Positions 8,128 to 17,024 are shown, counted from the first letter of the stretch. The stretch: 64,000 nt of DNA from Saccharopolyspora erythraea NRRL 2338 (GCF_000062885.1 NC_009142.1:5693584-5757583); one strand, 5' to 3'. A program made the numbers and translations. Notes: a model not told the origin generated them from the letters alone.

Positions 8128-8669
8128 CGTTTCAACCCCAGGAAAATGCGCACGGTCTCCTCGTTGATCTCCTCGGCGCAGCGGATGCCGACCCAGCCCG
8201 ATCCTCTACGTCGCCACGCCCCCAGCGAACACGTGGCCTGCGCGGCTACCTTGAGCACCGCCTGGTGCACCGCGAGACGTTCCCGAGGGACGTAGCGGAA
8301 CTTCGTGATGCTGAACCGGCCCTGATCCGCGCCAGTGTGATCGGCCAGTATCAGCATGTGCCCCTGCGCGGTCCGGCTGTGCTGATCGATCCGCACCCGC
8401 GCCGCGGGCTGGGCACCGTGCCAGTCGCCGTCGGGCCGGACCGGCGACCACCGCCACGGCGACGGATTTCCGTCCGAACCGAAGACCTCGTCGATCACCG
8501 GATTCTGTGACCCCAGCAGCTTCTTCGCCGTCGCCCGCACGACCCCGGCCATGCTCGTCGCGGGCAACTGATCACGCTCGTCGATCGTGTCGTGCGATCC
8601 GCCGCCGCCCTGCCCGCGCGCCACCCGAAACGGAGTGTGGAAGGTGATCGTGAAATCAAGCCTGGTCAT
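8124..8669 (-). CDS. Single-domain Cas7/Csm3-like RAMP
   Basis: 181 residues with one RAMP fold. The segment GGGGSHDTIDERDQLPATSMAG (residues about 21-42, split here only for description) corresponds to the Csm3 loop that holds the target-RNA-cutting aspartate; Asp27 or Asp30 is the candidate. A glycine-rich C-terminal motif GAWRRRGSGWVG follows. In Csm/Cmr complexes such subunits repeat along the crRNA and cut target RNA every 6 nt. The gene overlaps cas10 by 14 bp and csx10 by 4 bp. It is shorter than Csm3 (about 220 residues), as is common for small type III-D RAMPs. Confidence 0.8.
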   Translation of the reverse strand: MTRLDFTITFHTPFRVARGQGGGGSHDTIDERDQLPATSMAGVVRATAKKLLGSQNPVIDEVFGSDGNPSPWRWSPVRPDGDWHGAQPAARVRIDQHSRTAQGHMLILADHTGADQGRFSITKFRYVPRERLAVHQAVLKVAAQATCSLGAWRRRGSGWVGIRCAEEINEETVRIFLGLKR

Positions 8670-10029
8670 CGTGCCACCACCAGCGAGCCATACCGAGTGC
8701 GTCAGCGAGGTCGAACGAGCCTTGGAACTGTCTAATTACCTGGTCAGAGCCGACGCGGATCGCGTGTGTGAGAAGTTCACTGGATCGGGAACCATAGGCG
8801 CGGGTCACCGCCTCCAGCCGCGCGTGCGCCGACCTGGGCAGCTTCGCGAGCCGGTGCAGCGCGTCCCACTTCTGTTCGAGATCGGCGAGAGTGAGCGCTG
8901 AACGGGCGACCGGATCGTGCCCATCGTGGGTCGTGTCGTGCCAGGCCAGCGAGGCCGCCTCCCCGGAGGTATGCACCTTCGCCCGCCGCAGCGCTGTCTT
9001 CGCCAGCTCGTTCACCTCGTACAAGGGGACGGTGTAGTGGTGGAAGACGACACCCGCCGACAGCGACGGCAGGTCCGTGTGCAGTCCCGACGCCTCCTTG
9101 ATCGCCTCATCGAACGCACCGAGCAGAGCGCGGGTGAATCGCCATGCGCGACACGCGGGAACGCTCACCAACACGTCGTCGCCGCCCACGAAATGCGGCA
9201 CGACCGGCAACAGCTCCTGATCCTCCTGCCTAATTTGTTCCACCGCCGTGACCAGCGCCTGCCAGGTGGATCCATCGATCGCCGCAGCGAAGTCCGGGCT
9301 ACGCCGCTTCTTCCTCGGCGCGTGCCGCAGCGCACTGGTGATGAACTTCCCGATGGCGTTGCCATCGGCATACACCAGCGCCAAGTGCGTCTGGCCGTCG
9401 GCGTCCGGCCGGTTGCCCTTGCGATCGAGTTCTGCCATCGGCTTGAACTCATCGGGAACCTTCGCCTCCGCGATCCCGAGGCGGTGCAGCAGCTCGGATT
9501 CAGCGAACGGGACATCACGACCATCGGCGCGTCCAGCGGCGGCGTCGCGCGCGAGGCATTCCGCGCACCTCCGCAACCCGTCTTCGTCCCGCGCGCCCGG
9601 AGCCGGATCGGCGGGCAACGTTCTACACCATTGACACGGCAGTCCGGCGGGCCAGTCAACCGCCGGGGCAGGCCACTCGTGCTCCTGACGGGCGCCCACG
9701 GAGCGGGCTACCGCGTAGGTGTCGCCGGAATAGCGCTTGACCGACAACGAGACACCCGGCATCCGGCTGCGGATATGCCGCACGACCGCCTTCTCTGCGG
9801 CCGCCGCCTGGGCTTCGTCGTGCAGTTTCAGCGGGACCACACCATCAATCCGCCCGCCTTCCGAGTGGACCTCGACCGTCTCCCCGAATCCGCTCAGCAC
9901 CTCGCGGATCGCATCATGATCGGTCGCCTGCGTGATCAACGTCGACCCACCACGCCGCCCCCGGAGCTTCGGCGTGCGGGTGAGCCAGGACTGAATGCGC
10001 ACCACACCGATGTCCATGTAGTCGCTCAC
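8656..10029 (-). CDS. cas10: Cas10, HD-less, with intact GGDD cyclase motif
   Basis: 457 residues, the large subunit of the type III effector. It begins directly with DIGVVRIQSWLTRTPKLRG, part of a first palm domain, with no N-terminal HD nuclease. A zinc ribbon has CxxC at 132/135 and 155/158. The second palm domain contains YADGNAIGKF (220-229) and the polymerase/cyclase motif GGDD at 282-285. Intact GGDD predicts synthesis of cyclic oligoadenylates when target RNA is bound. Absence of HD and presence of csx10 are defining traits of subtype III-D. ssDNA cleavage is therefore not expected. Its ATG overlaps the previous stop (ATGA at 10026-10029). Confidence 0.93.
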   Translation of the reverse strand: MSDYMDIGVVRIQSWLTRTPKLRGRRGGSTLITQATDHDAIREVLSGFGETVEVHSEGGRIDGVVPLKLHDEAQAAAAEKAVVRHIRSRMPGVSLSVKRYSGDTYAVARSVGARQEHEWPAPAVDWPAGLPCQWCRTLPADPAPGARDEDGLRRCAECLARDAAAGRADGRDVPFAESELLHRLGIAEAKVPDEFKPMAELDRKGNRPDADGQTHLALVYADGNAIGKFITSALRHAPRKKRRSPDFAAAIDGSTWQALVTAVEQIRQEDQELLPVVPHFVGGDDVLVSVPACRAWRFTRALLGAFDEAIKEASGLHTDLPSLSAGVVFHHYTVPLYEVNELAKTALRRAKVHTSGEAASLAWHDTTHDGHDPVARSALTLADLEQKWDALHRLAKLPRSAHARLEAVTRAYGSRSSELLTHAIRVGSDQVIRQFQGSFDLADALGMARWWWHDDQA

Positions 10030-12053
10030 GCGTCCTGCTCCCCAGACTTCACCACGATGTCCATCGCCTGGTTCGTCTCTGACGCGTCTTTCGTCAGATG
10101 CGGCAACGACACCAGCGGACTGTCGCTGACGCCCTTCGCTTCCCCACTGGTGGAGGCGCCCGAGGTGCGCTTCCAGAACTCGAAACCGTCGTCGAATTCC
10201 TTCACGTCATCAGGGTTCCCGCTGTGCCGCTTGGCCCACTCCGCCCCCGGCGGGTACCACACCAAATCACCCGGGACAGTCTCCGGATTCAGAACCTTGG
10301 CCACCAACGGCCACAAATCCGTGACCTCCGCGTTGAGCGAGCTTCGGAACGACTCAACCAACGCGTCCGCCTCCGCTTCCAGATCTCGAACACCACCGCC
10401 GACGCCGTACCGTGAACCGGATCGGTCCAGCTCGCTGTGCTCGAGATCGACCTCAATCCCGCACTGCCCGAACCCCAACGGCTTTCCCCCACCGATGTGT
10501 ACCCGCAGATCCGGAGCATCGAGTGCAGTGGACGGGCTCAGCGTGGCAAGGAGTCCGCCGAGTTGAGCCTCGTCGATATCGACGAACGTGATCGTCGCGC
10601 GGAACTCGGTGCCTTCCGGAAAGACGTGGGCTGTCGTGACCATCTCGGCCGAGTGGTGTTCCCGCGCCTTCTCGCGCCCGTTCCGTTCGGCCTGCCAGTA
10701 ATGCTTCCGGCCACGCAACCTACGCGGCGTGCGCCCGTCGGCGGACGATCCCCACTCACGGAGCGGAGGATCACCCGCCGTGGCGGCGACCTGTCGATTG
10801 TCCAGATAAGCCTGCCCCGCACCCGGATGCGGCGCACCCATCGGAGGCAGCGTCACCTCTTCGCCCGTGACCGCGTGCTGCGCGAGCGCATCCCCGAACC
10901 GCACATGCCCCCGATAGGCGCTCTGCACCGCCCGTTCCTCCGGCGCACGCTCGTTCGGGTCGATCGAACCGAACAACCGGCAACTCGGGCACAACTCGGT
11001 CGACTTCGCACACGGTTCATACCCAGTGGCGCGCTGACCCGCTGACGTGCGGCTCTTGGCGTGGCGCCAGTTCATCGCCAGCCCGATCCAGCTGATCCGG
11101 TTCAAGCCAGTGACGTCGACCCACACCGGCTGTCCCGGGACGAGATGCGGGCTCGCGCGGTACCGCCTGCCGATATGGAGATACTCGGCTTTGCCCTTCG
11201 CCGGCGCGTACTCGAAGAAGACGTCCGCCGTCGTTTCATCGCCATACCGCTCGCGCTGCGCTGTTCGGCGGTCGTCGGTCTCCTCGACAACGCGGAGGAA
11301 CGTCGACCACACGTCGTCGTCAAGAACACCCATGTCCTGGCTCAGCTTCCGGATATGGGCCCTGTATGCCTTGTCCTTCTCGCGGGCGCCGCTGTCGCTG
11401 AGGAACAGCACCCAATCGCCGTATTCGCTCAGCTCGATCTTGTCCGGTGAACCCTTCTTGTCCCAGCTCAGCACATTCAACCGCTGCCCAGAGACCAGTT
11501 CACCCTTGTACTGACGAAGGATGTCCTGGTGCACCCGGTGCTTCCGCGAGTCACCGCTGTGACACAGCCGAATCTCGGGCGGCCTGCCATCCTTGGGCGG
11601 GGCCGTGACCACCGCCATCCGACGCTGCCTCCGAGGCAGCACGGACTCCCGGTAGCTCGGCACGAAATCCGTGTCGAACACCCGCAGACAGCTTCCTGTC
11701 AGCGTCTCGTGCAGAGAACGGACCGCACCCTTCAGCGACGAACCCGGGATGAACGGGGTGCCGTCGGGCCGCATGGGAATCCGACCGTCCGCGACGTCGT
11801 CTCTCTTGCGCTTGTTGAACCCCCGGATCAGCAGCGGAGAAACCGCCTTGATCCGCACCGACAGTTTCCCAGTCAACAACTCTGGATCTTCACCCGAATG
11901 GCCGCGCGGACCGCTCCGCTCCGGCGGAACCGCAGGCAGCGGCACAAATGTGTAGGGATTGACGAACTGGCCGGACAAACAATGCCTCCCCAGTGCACCG
12001 GACCCATCGAAGAACCTCAGCGCGAGATCCGGTGCCGTACCGTACACGACCAT
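10026..12053 (-). CDS. Large type III RAMP protein, TIGR03986-like (first gene of the cas operon)
   Basis: 675 residues from ATG 12053. Near the N-terminus is GQFVNPYTFVPLP, the NPYxFVPL element typical of TIGR03986 proteins of type III-D loci. It is followed by RAMP loop IPGSSLKGAVRSLHETL, a zinc-like CPSCRLFGSID, and a late glycine-rich HIGGGKPLGFGQCG. It probably supplies one or more Cas7-type units to the effector. The frame stays open upstream to 12515, but that extension is Pro/Arg-rich and non-native in style. ATG 12053 is chosen because family similarity starts right after it. It has only a weak ribosome site. The operon promoter is not evident. Confidence 0.8.
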   Translation of the reverse strand: MVVYGTAPDLALRFFDGSGALGRHCLSGQFVNPYTFVPLPAVPPERSGPRGHSGEDPELLTGKLSVRIKAVSPLLIRGFNKRKRDDVADGRIPMRPDGTPFIPGSSLKGAVRSLHETLTGSCLRVFDTDFVPSYRESVLPRRQRRMAVVTAPPKDGRPPEIRLCHSGDSRKHRVHQDILRQYKGELVSGQRLNVLSWDKKGSPDKIELSEYGDWVLFLSDSGAREKDKAYRAHIRKLSQDMGVLDDDVWSTFLRVVEETDDRRTAQRERYGDETTADVFFEYAPAKGKAEYLHIGRRYRASPHLVPGQPVWVDVTGLNRISWIGLAMNWRHAKSRTSAGQRATGYEPCAKSTELCPSCRLFGSIDPNERAPEERAVQSAYRGHVRFGDALAQHAVTGEEVTLPPMGAPHPGAGQAYLDNRQVAATAGDPPLREWGSSADGRTPRRLRGRKHYWQAERNGREKAREHHSAEMVTTAHVFPEGTEFRATITFVDIDEAQLGGLLATLSPSTALDAPDLRVHIGGGKPLGFGQCGIEVDLEHSELDRSGSRYGVGGGVRDLEAEADALVESFRSSLNAEVTDLWPLVAKVLNPETVPGDLVWYPPGAEWAKRHSGNPDDVKEFDDGFEFWKRTSGASTSGEAKGVSDSPLVSLPHLTKDASETNQAMDIVVKSGEQDA

Positions 12054-12329
12054 CGCAAGAGATCTCAGACAGTCATGCGAGATCACCGCCAATCGCTGCT
12101 CACCGGCCCACTCAAGGTGACGTTGACCGACGCCACGGGCGCCGTCACGGCCAGTACCTGGCGCTGCCGGGGGCCAATACGTAGTCCCCGGTGTTGCCGG
12201 GGAGCTCGCGATACAGCTCCAAGCTCTGGGGCGAGACGAGGTTAGAGGCGGTGGCCCTGTCCCGCATCGGCACGATCCGCTCGGCCGCGGCCATGGCCTG
12301 CGGTTTAAGCGGCGCGCACCGCTTGGGAG
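12054..12329. other. Intergenic region upstream of the cas operon
   Basis: This stretch should hold the promoter for the leftward cas operon, but I see no good -10/-35 pair. On the minus strand a short frame beginning MRDRATASNLVSPQSLELYREL ends at a stop before the operon and could be the end of a displaced gene. Transposase debris begins at about 12330, so the original upstream context of the operon has probably been lost. Confidence 0.35.
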
Positions 12330-12447
12330 TCGATGGACGCGGAAGTGACCGAGCACCTGGGCTATGACAAGCACAAGGCCACTTGTCGCGGGAGTGGGAA
12401 CCCCCTCAACGGCACACCGGCTCGGGCCGGCGGGACCTCGCTGTAGG
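12330..12447 (+). pseudogene. Fragment of an IS256-family (mutator) transposase
   Basis: The plus strand reads MDAEVTEHLGYDKHK and then RGSGNPLNGTPARA. This matches the highly conserved N-terminal signature of IS256 transposases (AEMxEHLGYxKH, GxNSRNGxxxK). A stop follows at once and no catalytic part is present. It is a short remnant, truncated by the junction with Tn3-type sequence. Confidence 0.7.
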
Positions 12448-12449
12448 AC

Positions 12450-13115
12450 TTGGTGGTCGAGGCCGAGGGGCAGCGCGGCGGGCTGCTGGCGGAGTTGAAG
12501 GCCGACCCGAGCCAAGCCAGTCTAGACACGCTGCTGCGGGAGATCGACAAGCTCACGGCGGTACGCGCGCTGGGGCTTCCGGCGGGACTGTTCGAGGATG
12601 CCTCGAAGAAGCTGGTGGCGGCGTGGCGTGCGCGGCGGCGCGGTCGGGGCCCTCGGATCTACGTGCCGCGCCGGTCGAGGTGCGGCTGACGCTGCTGGCG
12701 GCGTAGTGCTGGGTGCGGCAAACCGAGATCACCGATGCGTTGGTGGAGCTGCTGATCAGCCTGGTGCACAAGGTCAACGTCCAGGCAGAGCGGCGGGTCG
12801 AGCGCGAGCTGACCGAGGATCTGCGGCGGGTGCGGGGCAAGGAAGGCATCCTGTTCCGGATGGCCGAGGCCGCCCTGGACAAGCCGGACGAGAGCGTGCG
12901 CGCCGCGCTGTATCCGGTGGTCGGTGAGAAGACGCTGCAATAGTTGGTCCGCGTGGCCAAGGCCCACGAGCGGGCGTTTCAGGCGTGGGTGCGCACGGTG
13001 CTGCGATCGTTGTATTCGAACCACGACCGGCGGATGCTGCCCGCGCTGCTAGGTATGTTGAAGTTTCGCTGCAACAACACCGCGAATCAGCCGATCATGC
13101 AGCGCTTAGCGCGAT
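12450..13115 (+). pseudogene. Decayed Tn3-family transposase fragment (DUF4158-type N-terminal region)
   Basis: Pieces in successive frames read LLREIDKLTAVRALGLPAG, LVAAWRARRRGRG, then CWVRQTEITDALVELLISLV, ERRVERELTEDLRRVRG, VRAALYPVVGEKTLQ and MLPALLGMLKFRCNNTA. They keep the order found in Tn3-family TnpA proteins. In-frame stops after LLAA and after GEKTLQ, plus frame changes, show it is dead. Only about the first fifth of a TnpA of about 1000 residues is present. No resolvase or 38-bp terminal repeat was found. Confidence 0.8.
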
Positions 13116-13305
13116 GAGATTGTGGCCAGGGCTTTTGGCTCAATCGCGGCGGTCGCGGCGAGGTAGGCCAACTCCACGGCAGGGCACCAGTTCCCATGTC
13201 GTGCCTGTGTCGGGCTACTGCCTTGCTCTGTGTTGCCGCACTTGGTTTCTGTGGCGGGCCCGCTAGGTGGTGGACTGAGGTTCCCCCGCTTTGCCGGAGG
13301 CTTGG

Positions 13306-14235
13306 TTATCTGGCTCCGGCTGGGGTCGGGCGGATGCTATCGACATGGTGTTGATCGTGTTGGGTGTGGTGGGCCTCCTCGTACTCATCGGGTGACAGTC
13401 CGCCAAGTCCGTGTTGGATGCGGCGTGGGTTGTACCAGCCGTCCACATATCGGAAGATCGCCGCGTCGGCCTCGGCGCGGGTGGCGAATGTGGTGCCCGG
13501 CCAATACAGCAGCTCGATCTTGATGGTGGACCACAGGTTCTCGGCCAGGGCGTTGTCGAAGCTGTCACCGACGCTGCCGGTTGACGGAGTGACGCCGGCG
13601 TCGGCGAGCCGTCGGGTGAACCGGAGCGCGGTGTATTGACAGCCTTTGTCGCTGTGATGGACAAGTTCGCCGCTGCGCACGTCGCGGGACCACAGCCCGT
13701 ATTCCAGCGCGGTGAGCACCAGCTCGGTGTCGGCGCGGGCGGCGGTGGCCCAGCCGACGATGCGGTTGGAGAACGCATCACGCACCGAGGCCAGCCACAA
13801 CACGCCCTCACCGGTGAGCAGCCGGGTTAGATCGGCTACCCACAGCCGGTTGGGCGCATCCGCGGTGAAGTCACGTTCCACCAGGTCCGGCGCCGACGAA
13901 TGGCGGAGGTCCTGCCGGGTGGAGCGGGGCTTCCAGCCCCGGCGTAGGTGTGCGCCAGCGAGCCCGTTCTCCCGCATGATGCGCTCGATGCGCTTGCGGG
14001 AGCACCGCACCCCTTGGCGGCGCAGCTCCAGCCACACCCGCGGTGACCCGTAGGTGGCGGCGAATTCGTGCGAAGACCGGATCTTGGTGATCCGCTCCAG
14101 CAACTCGGCATCCTCACGGTGGCGCCGCGACGGCCAGGCCGCGCGGGCGCGCCAGTCGTAGTAGGTCGAGGCCGGGATGTCCAGGACCCGCAGTACGAGA
14201 CCGACCGAGAAGTCATGGTCATCGATGAAGCTCAT
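13306..14235 (-). CDS. IS3-family transposase OrfB (DDE integrase core)
   Basis: 309 residues. An HTH_21-type region (YYDWRARAAWPSRRHREDAE) precedes the rve catalytic core. The DDE triad is visible: D135 (WVADLTRL), D196 (HHSDKGCQYT) and E232 (NALAENLWS), with the 35-residue D-E spacing typical of IS3. It overlaps orfA by 4 bp (ATGA at 14232-14235), consistent with either frameshifted fusion or coupled translation. It is full length, ends normally, and shows no broken motif. Confidence 0.95.
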   Translation of the reverse strand: MSFIDDHDFSVGLVLRVLDIPASTYYDWRARAAWPSRRHREDAELLERITKIRSSHEFAATYGSPRVWLELRRQGVRCSRKRIERIMRENGLAGAHLRRGWKPRSTRQDLRHSSAPDLVERDFTADAPNRLWVADLTRLLTGEGVLWLASVRDAFSNRIVGWATAARADTELVLTALEYGLWSRDVRSGELVHHSDKGCQYTALRFTRRLADAGVTPSTGSVGDSFDNALAENLWSTIKIELLYWPGTTFATRAEADAAIFRYVDGWYNPRRIQHGLGGLSPDEYEEAHHTQHDQHHVDSIRPTPAGAR

Positions 14236-14543
14236 GACCGCCTCCGGGTCGGGTCGATCTCGCCCGCAAAATAAGCACTCGCCGCCCGCAACACATCGTT
14301 GACCCGCTTGAGCTCGGCGTTCTCCCGCTTGAGGCGGCGGTTCTCCTCGGCCATGTCTGTCGCCGGCCGGTCCTGCCGCTGGCCGCGGTCGGCCTCGTCC
14401 TGGCGGATCCAGTTCCGCAACGCCTCCGGGTGCACGTTCAGCTGCTCGGCCAACCGCCGGATCGCCGGTTTCGGATCCGACTCCCGATACAGCCGCACCG
14501 CGCGTTCCCGCAGCTCATCCGGGTACTTCTTCGGTGCTGCCAC
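14232..14543 (-). CDS. IS3-family OrfA (DNA-binding HTH protein)
   Basis: 103 residues. The N-terminal helix-turn-helix (KKYPDELRERAVRLYRES, then IRRLAEQLNVHPEALRNWIR) is followed by a leucine-zipper-like coiled coil (AEENRRLKRENAELKRVNDV). This is the standard OrfA layout. OrfA binds the element ends and is joined to OrfB by frameshifting in active IS3 elements. The ATG at 14543 is preceded by GGAAG. Confidence 0.94.
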   Translation of the reverse strand: MAAPKKYPDELRERAVRLYRESDPKPAIRRLAEQLNVHPEALRNWIRQDEADRGQRQDRPATDMAEENRRLKRENAELKRVNDVLRAASAYFAGEIDPTRRRS

Positions 14544-14613
14544 AACGACTTCCTTCCTCGGTCCGCACGAGCAGACCAGACTCGGAAGCCTCCGGACAAA
14601 CGGGGGAAGCTCA

Positions 14614-14883
14614 GGACAGGTTGTGCCGGTCCAGTCTGGGCGCGCAGTCTTTACACCTTGCTAGCCGTACTGCGGGGCGGCTGCATTCTGGCGTGAGACA
14701 CGGTGTCGGTGCTCTGCGCATCACGGCCCCGTCTCTCCCGGTAACACCGCAGGTGCGCCGTCGATGAGTAATTGCACCCGCTGCTTCAGCGCTCTGGAGT
14801 TGAGAGGGCCGCTGCTATGCCGGTGATCCAATGAGGCCCGTTCTCCTCGTCCCCCGCTGGCCCAACCCCGGGTAGCGCCTCCG
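14614..14883. other. Gap between IS3 and the next gene
   Basis: 270 bp with no open frame of coding character on either strand and no RNA gene or repeat that I could recognise. Confidence 0.4.
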
Positions 14884-15246
14884 ATGGTGGAGCTGTTCCC
14901 AAGCGGGGGCTTCGCGGCGGTTGGCCGATATTCGCGGCGGGTGTGGCTCCGCGATGGTGTTGATCGGCGCTACATGGGTGTGGTGTCGTGGGTGTCAGCA
15001 CCTGATGAGTTCAACCTGCTGGGTGCGATGCCCCTGAGGGATGGTGTCACCAACACGACCAGTGGGTGTGCCGGATTCCGCGGCTACAACGACATCGCGG
15101 TGGGAACCTCGGTGACGGTCTATGACCAGAAGGGCTCACTGGTCGCATCGGGTCAGTTGACGCACTCCTCTGTCCGCGACGACGGGGCATGCGTGTTCGC
15201 CTTCACGCCGGCTGTTCCTGGCGACCACGCCTTCTACCAGGTTTGA
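14884..15246 (+). CDS. Small protein with a secreted-type beta domain, possibly truncated
   Basis: 120 residues if started at ATG 14884. The N-terminal 45 residues look poor. From about residue 46 on (LLGAMPLRDG, CAGFRGYNDIAVGTSVTVYD, GSLVASGQL, CVFAFTPAVPGDHAFYQV) the sequence resembles the small beta-rich domain seen at the C-terminus of many actinobacterial lipoproteins and exported hypothetical proteins, with its two conserved cysteines. No signal peptide or TM segment is visible, so this is probably the severed end of a lipoprotein gene cut by the nearby transposition events. Function unknown. Confidence 0.45.
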   Translation: MVELFPSGGFAAVGRYSRRVWLRDGVDRRYMGVVSWVSAPDEFNLLGAMPLRDGVTNTTSGCAGFRGYNDIAVGTSVTVYDQKGSLVASGQLTHSSVRDDGACVFAFTPAVPGDHAFYQV

Positions 15247-15383
15247 GGTGTCTCACCGCGGGAAGGTCGCGGTAGACAAGGCAACGGCTCATGATGGAAT
15301 GACCCAGCTGTCGTTGGACAGCTAGGCTACAGCTGCGCCCTGACCTCCGAACACGAAGCCCAGCGTTCTTCAACTCAGGCCCT

Positions 15384-16868
15384 TTATGCCTCCACGGTGA
15401 ATGCCGGTTCGTATCCGTCGTCAATCTTGATGTCCTCGTACACGACGGTCTGACATAGTCGGTTCCACCGGTTGCCCAGTAGAACAGCAAGTCCCATGGG
15501 GCAGGCGAGGAAGAGGTGCAGGCGCCGGACTCGACGGGTGGAGCGGCGAAGATGGTCGCGTATGCCGACTGCCAGGGCGTTAGCGGTGGTGCTGTCGGGC
15601 AGCGAGCCGTCGTTCGCTGCGCCGTCCGGTGGGGTGAGCACGGTGAGCTTGCGGACGGGGATGTTCTGCTCTTGCAGGTACTCCACAACGTTCTCAGTGG
15701 GGTCGGTCGCGACGGCGATAGCGACAGCGATCTCGTCACCTTGGCCGATCTCGTCTTCGCTGACTCCTGGGACCAGGGCGGTGTCGAATGGGTCGTTTGT
15801 GGACCAGAGCTGGCTGCCGGCCCTCCCGCGCTGGACTGTCGCGAGGTCGGTGCCGGTGACCATGCGGAACGTGGTACCGACCAGGAAGGCCGGCGCGAGA
15901 CGGATGCTGCCCGTCACGGATACGGCGGTTGTCTCCGCGGGCAGGCGTCCCGGCGCGGCCTCGATGTCCGCCTGCAACTGGGACCAGGTGTTCGGCGGCA
16001 GGGGGCGACGCTTGGTGTATGGGGAATCACCGTCGAAGCGGTCGACCCAATTGATGGCATGGTCGGCGTCCGACGCCAGCGGGTCCGGTTTGAGAGTGGC
16101 GATTGACAAGACAGCCCGGGCGGGACCGGCCTCTAGGTCAAGCTCGGCGACAGCGGTCTCGATCATTGTCAGCGTGAGCTCACGTTGGCCTTCGCGGACC
16201 ATTTTGGCGACCCAGCCGGCCCCCTCCTCAAGCGCCCGCTGGTCGTGACGAAGCCCGGTGACAGCCATCAGGAGTCGGAGGTTCTCCTGGTACCAGACCA
16301 TGTCCAGAGGCAGGTCGAAGCGGAGCACCGACAGGAGATCGATGAGCTCGGCCTCGGTCAGCCCTGCCTCCTGCGCCCACCGGGCACGGGCCTTGCCTCG
16401 GTCCGACCTGGCTCCGCCGACGGCTGCTCTGGGCATCAGGAGGCCGGTGCGGGCGTCGCGACCCGCCATCAGGCCGTCCTCGGAGTCGGCGGCCCGGTTG
16501 GTGACCAGGCGCAGATCGGCGCTGCCGCCGTCCGCGGTCAACCCTTTCCACGTCCTGGCGATCTTCGCAAGGATCGATGGACCACCGTTGGCACTGGGCT
16601 TGGTCAAGTACTCCTCATTGACCGGCGTAGCGCTGTCAACCGCGTACTTCACCTGTTTATAGGTGTTCGGAGGAACGTCACGCAGCAGGACGACGTCGTC
16701 GAGGTTGCCCACGCCGTCGAGTTCGACGCCGACTGCGCGGACGGGGTTGTGCGAGCGGGCGGCGGTCTCGCGAAGCAGGACCAGGCAAGCCTCCCAGGCG
16801 ACGAGCCACTGGTAGTAGTCGCCGGTGGTGCGAACGCTGGTTGGGCCGGTGGTGGGGAGATGGGCCAT
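15384..16868 (-). CDS. Cap4-like effector: DUF4297-type nuclease plus SAVED domain
   Basis: 494 residues. The N-terminal part has the restriction-endonuclease-like pattern of Cap4/DUF4297: E49 (GVELDG), D57-D58 (NLDDVVLL), and Q72-V-K74 (YKQVKYAV). The last 180 or so residues form a SAVED domain: an entry with GSQLWSTND, a middle strand DEIAVAIAVATDPTENV, and the ending LHLFLACPMGLAVLLGNRWN then YEDIKIDDGYEPAF. SAVED binds cyclic oligonucleotides, and Cap4 then cuts dsDNA. In CBASS it sits beside a CD-NTase; none is here. The nearest signal source is the GGDD-bearing Cas10 5 kb away. Start: second of two ATGs, about 6 nt after GAGGAAAG. Domain calls are strong; the pathway is inferred. Confidence 0.82.
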   Translation of the reverse strand: MAHLPTTGPTSVRTTGDYYQWLVAWEACLVLLRETAARSHNPVRAVGVELDGVGNLDDVVLLRDVPPNTYKQVKYAVDSATPVNEEYLTKPSANGGPSILAKIARTWKGLTADGGSADLRLVTNRAADSEDGLMAGRDARTGLLMPRAAVGGARSDRGKARARWAQEAGLTEAELIDLLSVLRFDLPLDMVWYQENLRLLMAVTGLRHDQRALEEGAGWVAKMVREGQRELTLTMIETAVAELDLEAGPARAVLSIATLKPDPLASDADHAINWVDRFDGDSPYTKRRPLPPNTWSQLQADIEAAPGRLPAETTAVSVTGSIRLAPAFLVGTTFRMVTGTDLATVQRGRAGSQLWSTNDPFDTALVPGVSEDEIGQGDEIAVAIAVATDPTENVVEYLQEQNIPVRKLTVLTPPDGAANDGSLPDSTTANALAVGIRDHLRRSTRRVRRLHLFLACPMGLAVLLGNRWNRLCQTVVYEDIKIDDGYEPAFTVEA

Positions 16869-17024
16869 CATCTTTCCTCGGAGAAGACAGGGGCGGGCTT
16901 CAGTTCCTCGGCGAGTGCGGCCGCAGGACGGCGTCGACAGGGGCATGGACGTAGTAGCGGGTCGTGTGCCGGTCCATCTGGTCGCCGACATCAGCACCAT
17001 TCGAACTTGCGCTCGCGTGCCGAG

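Larger units (their letters stand above)
13276..14613 (-). mobile_element. IS3-family insertion sequence
   Basis: A 1338-bp element with TGA...TCA ends and imperfect inverted repeats. The left end reads TGAGGTTCCCCCGCTTTGCC and the right end, reversed, TGAGCTTCCCCCGTTTGTCC, both continuing into CGGAGGCTT. A 4-bp direct repeat GGAC flanks it (13272-13275, 14614-14617). It encodes the two overlapping reading frames orfA and orfB. Both are open, so this copy could still be active. Confidence 0.9.

Noticed and set aside
8656-10029. An HD nuclease domain in Cas10
   Set aside because: The protein starts directly in the first palm region; no HD pair with flanking motifs precedes it and the upstream frame belongs to the previous gene.
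12054-12515. N-terminal extension of the first cas gene to 12515
   Set aside because: The extra 154 residues are Pro/Arg/Ser-rich and overlap transposase debris; family similarity starts at 12053.
15384-16868. Calling the Cap4-like gene part of a CBASS operon
   Set aside because: No CD-NTase, Cap2 or Cap3 gene is present on either side within the window.
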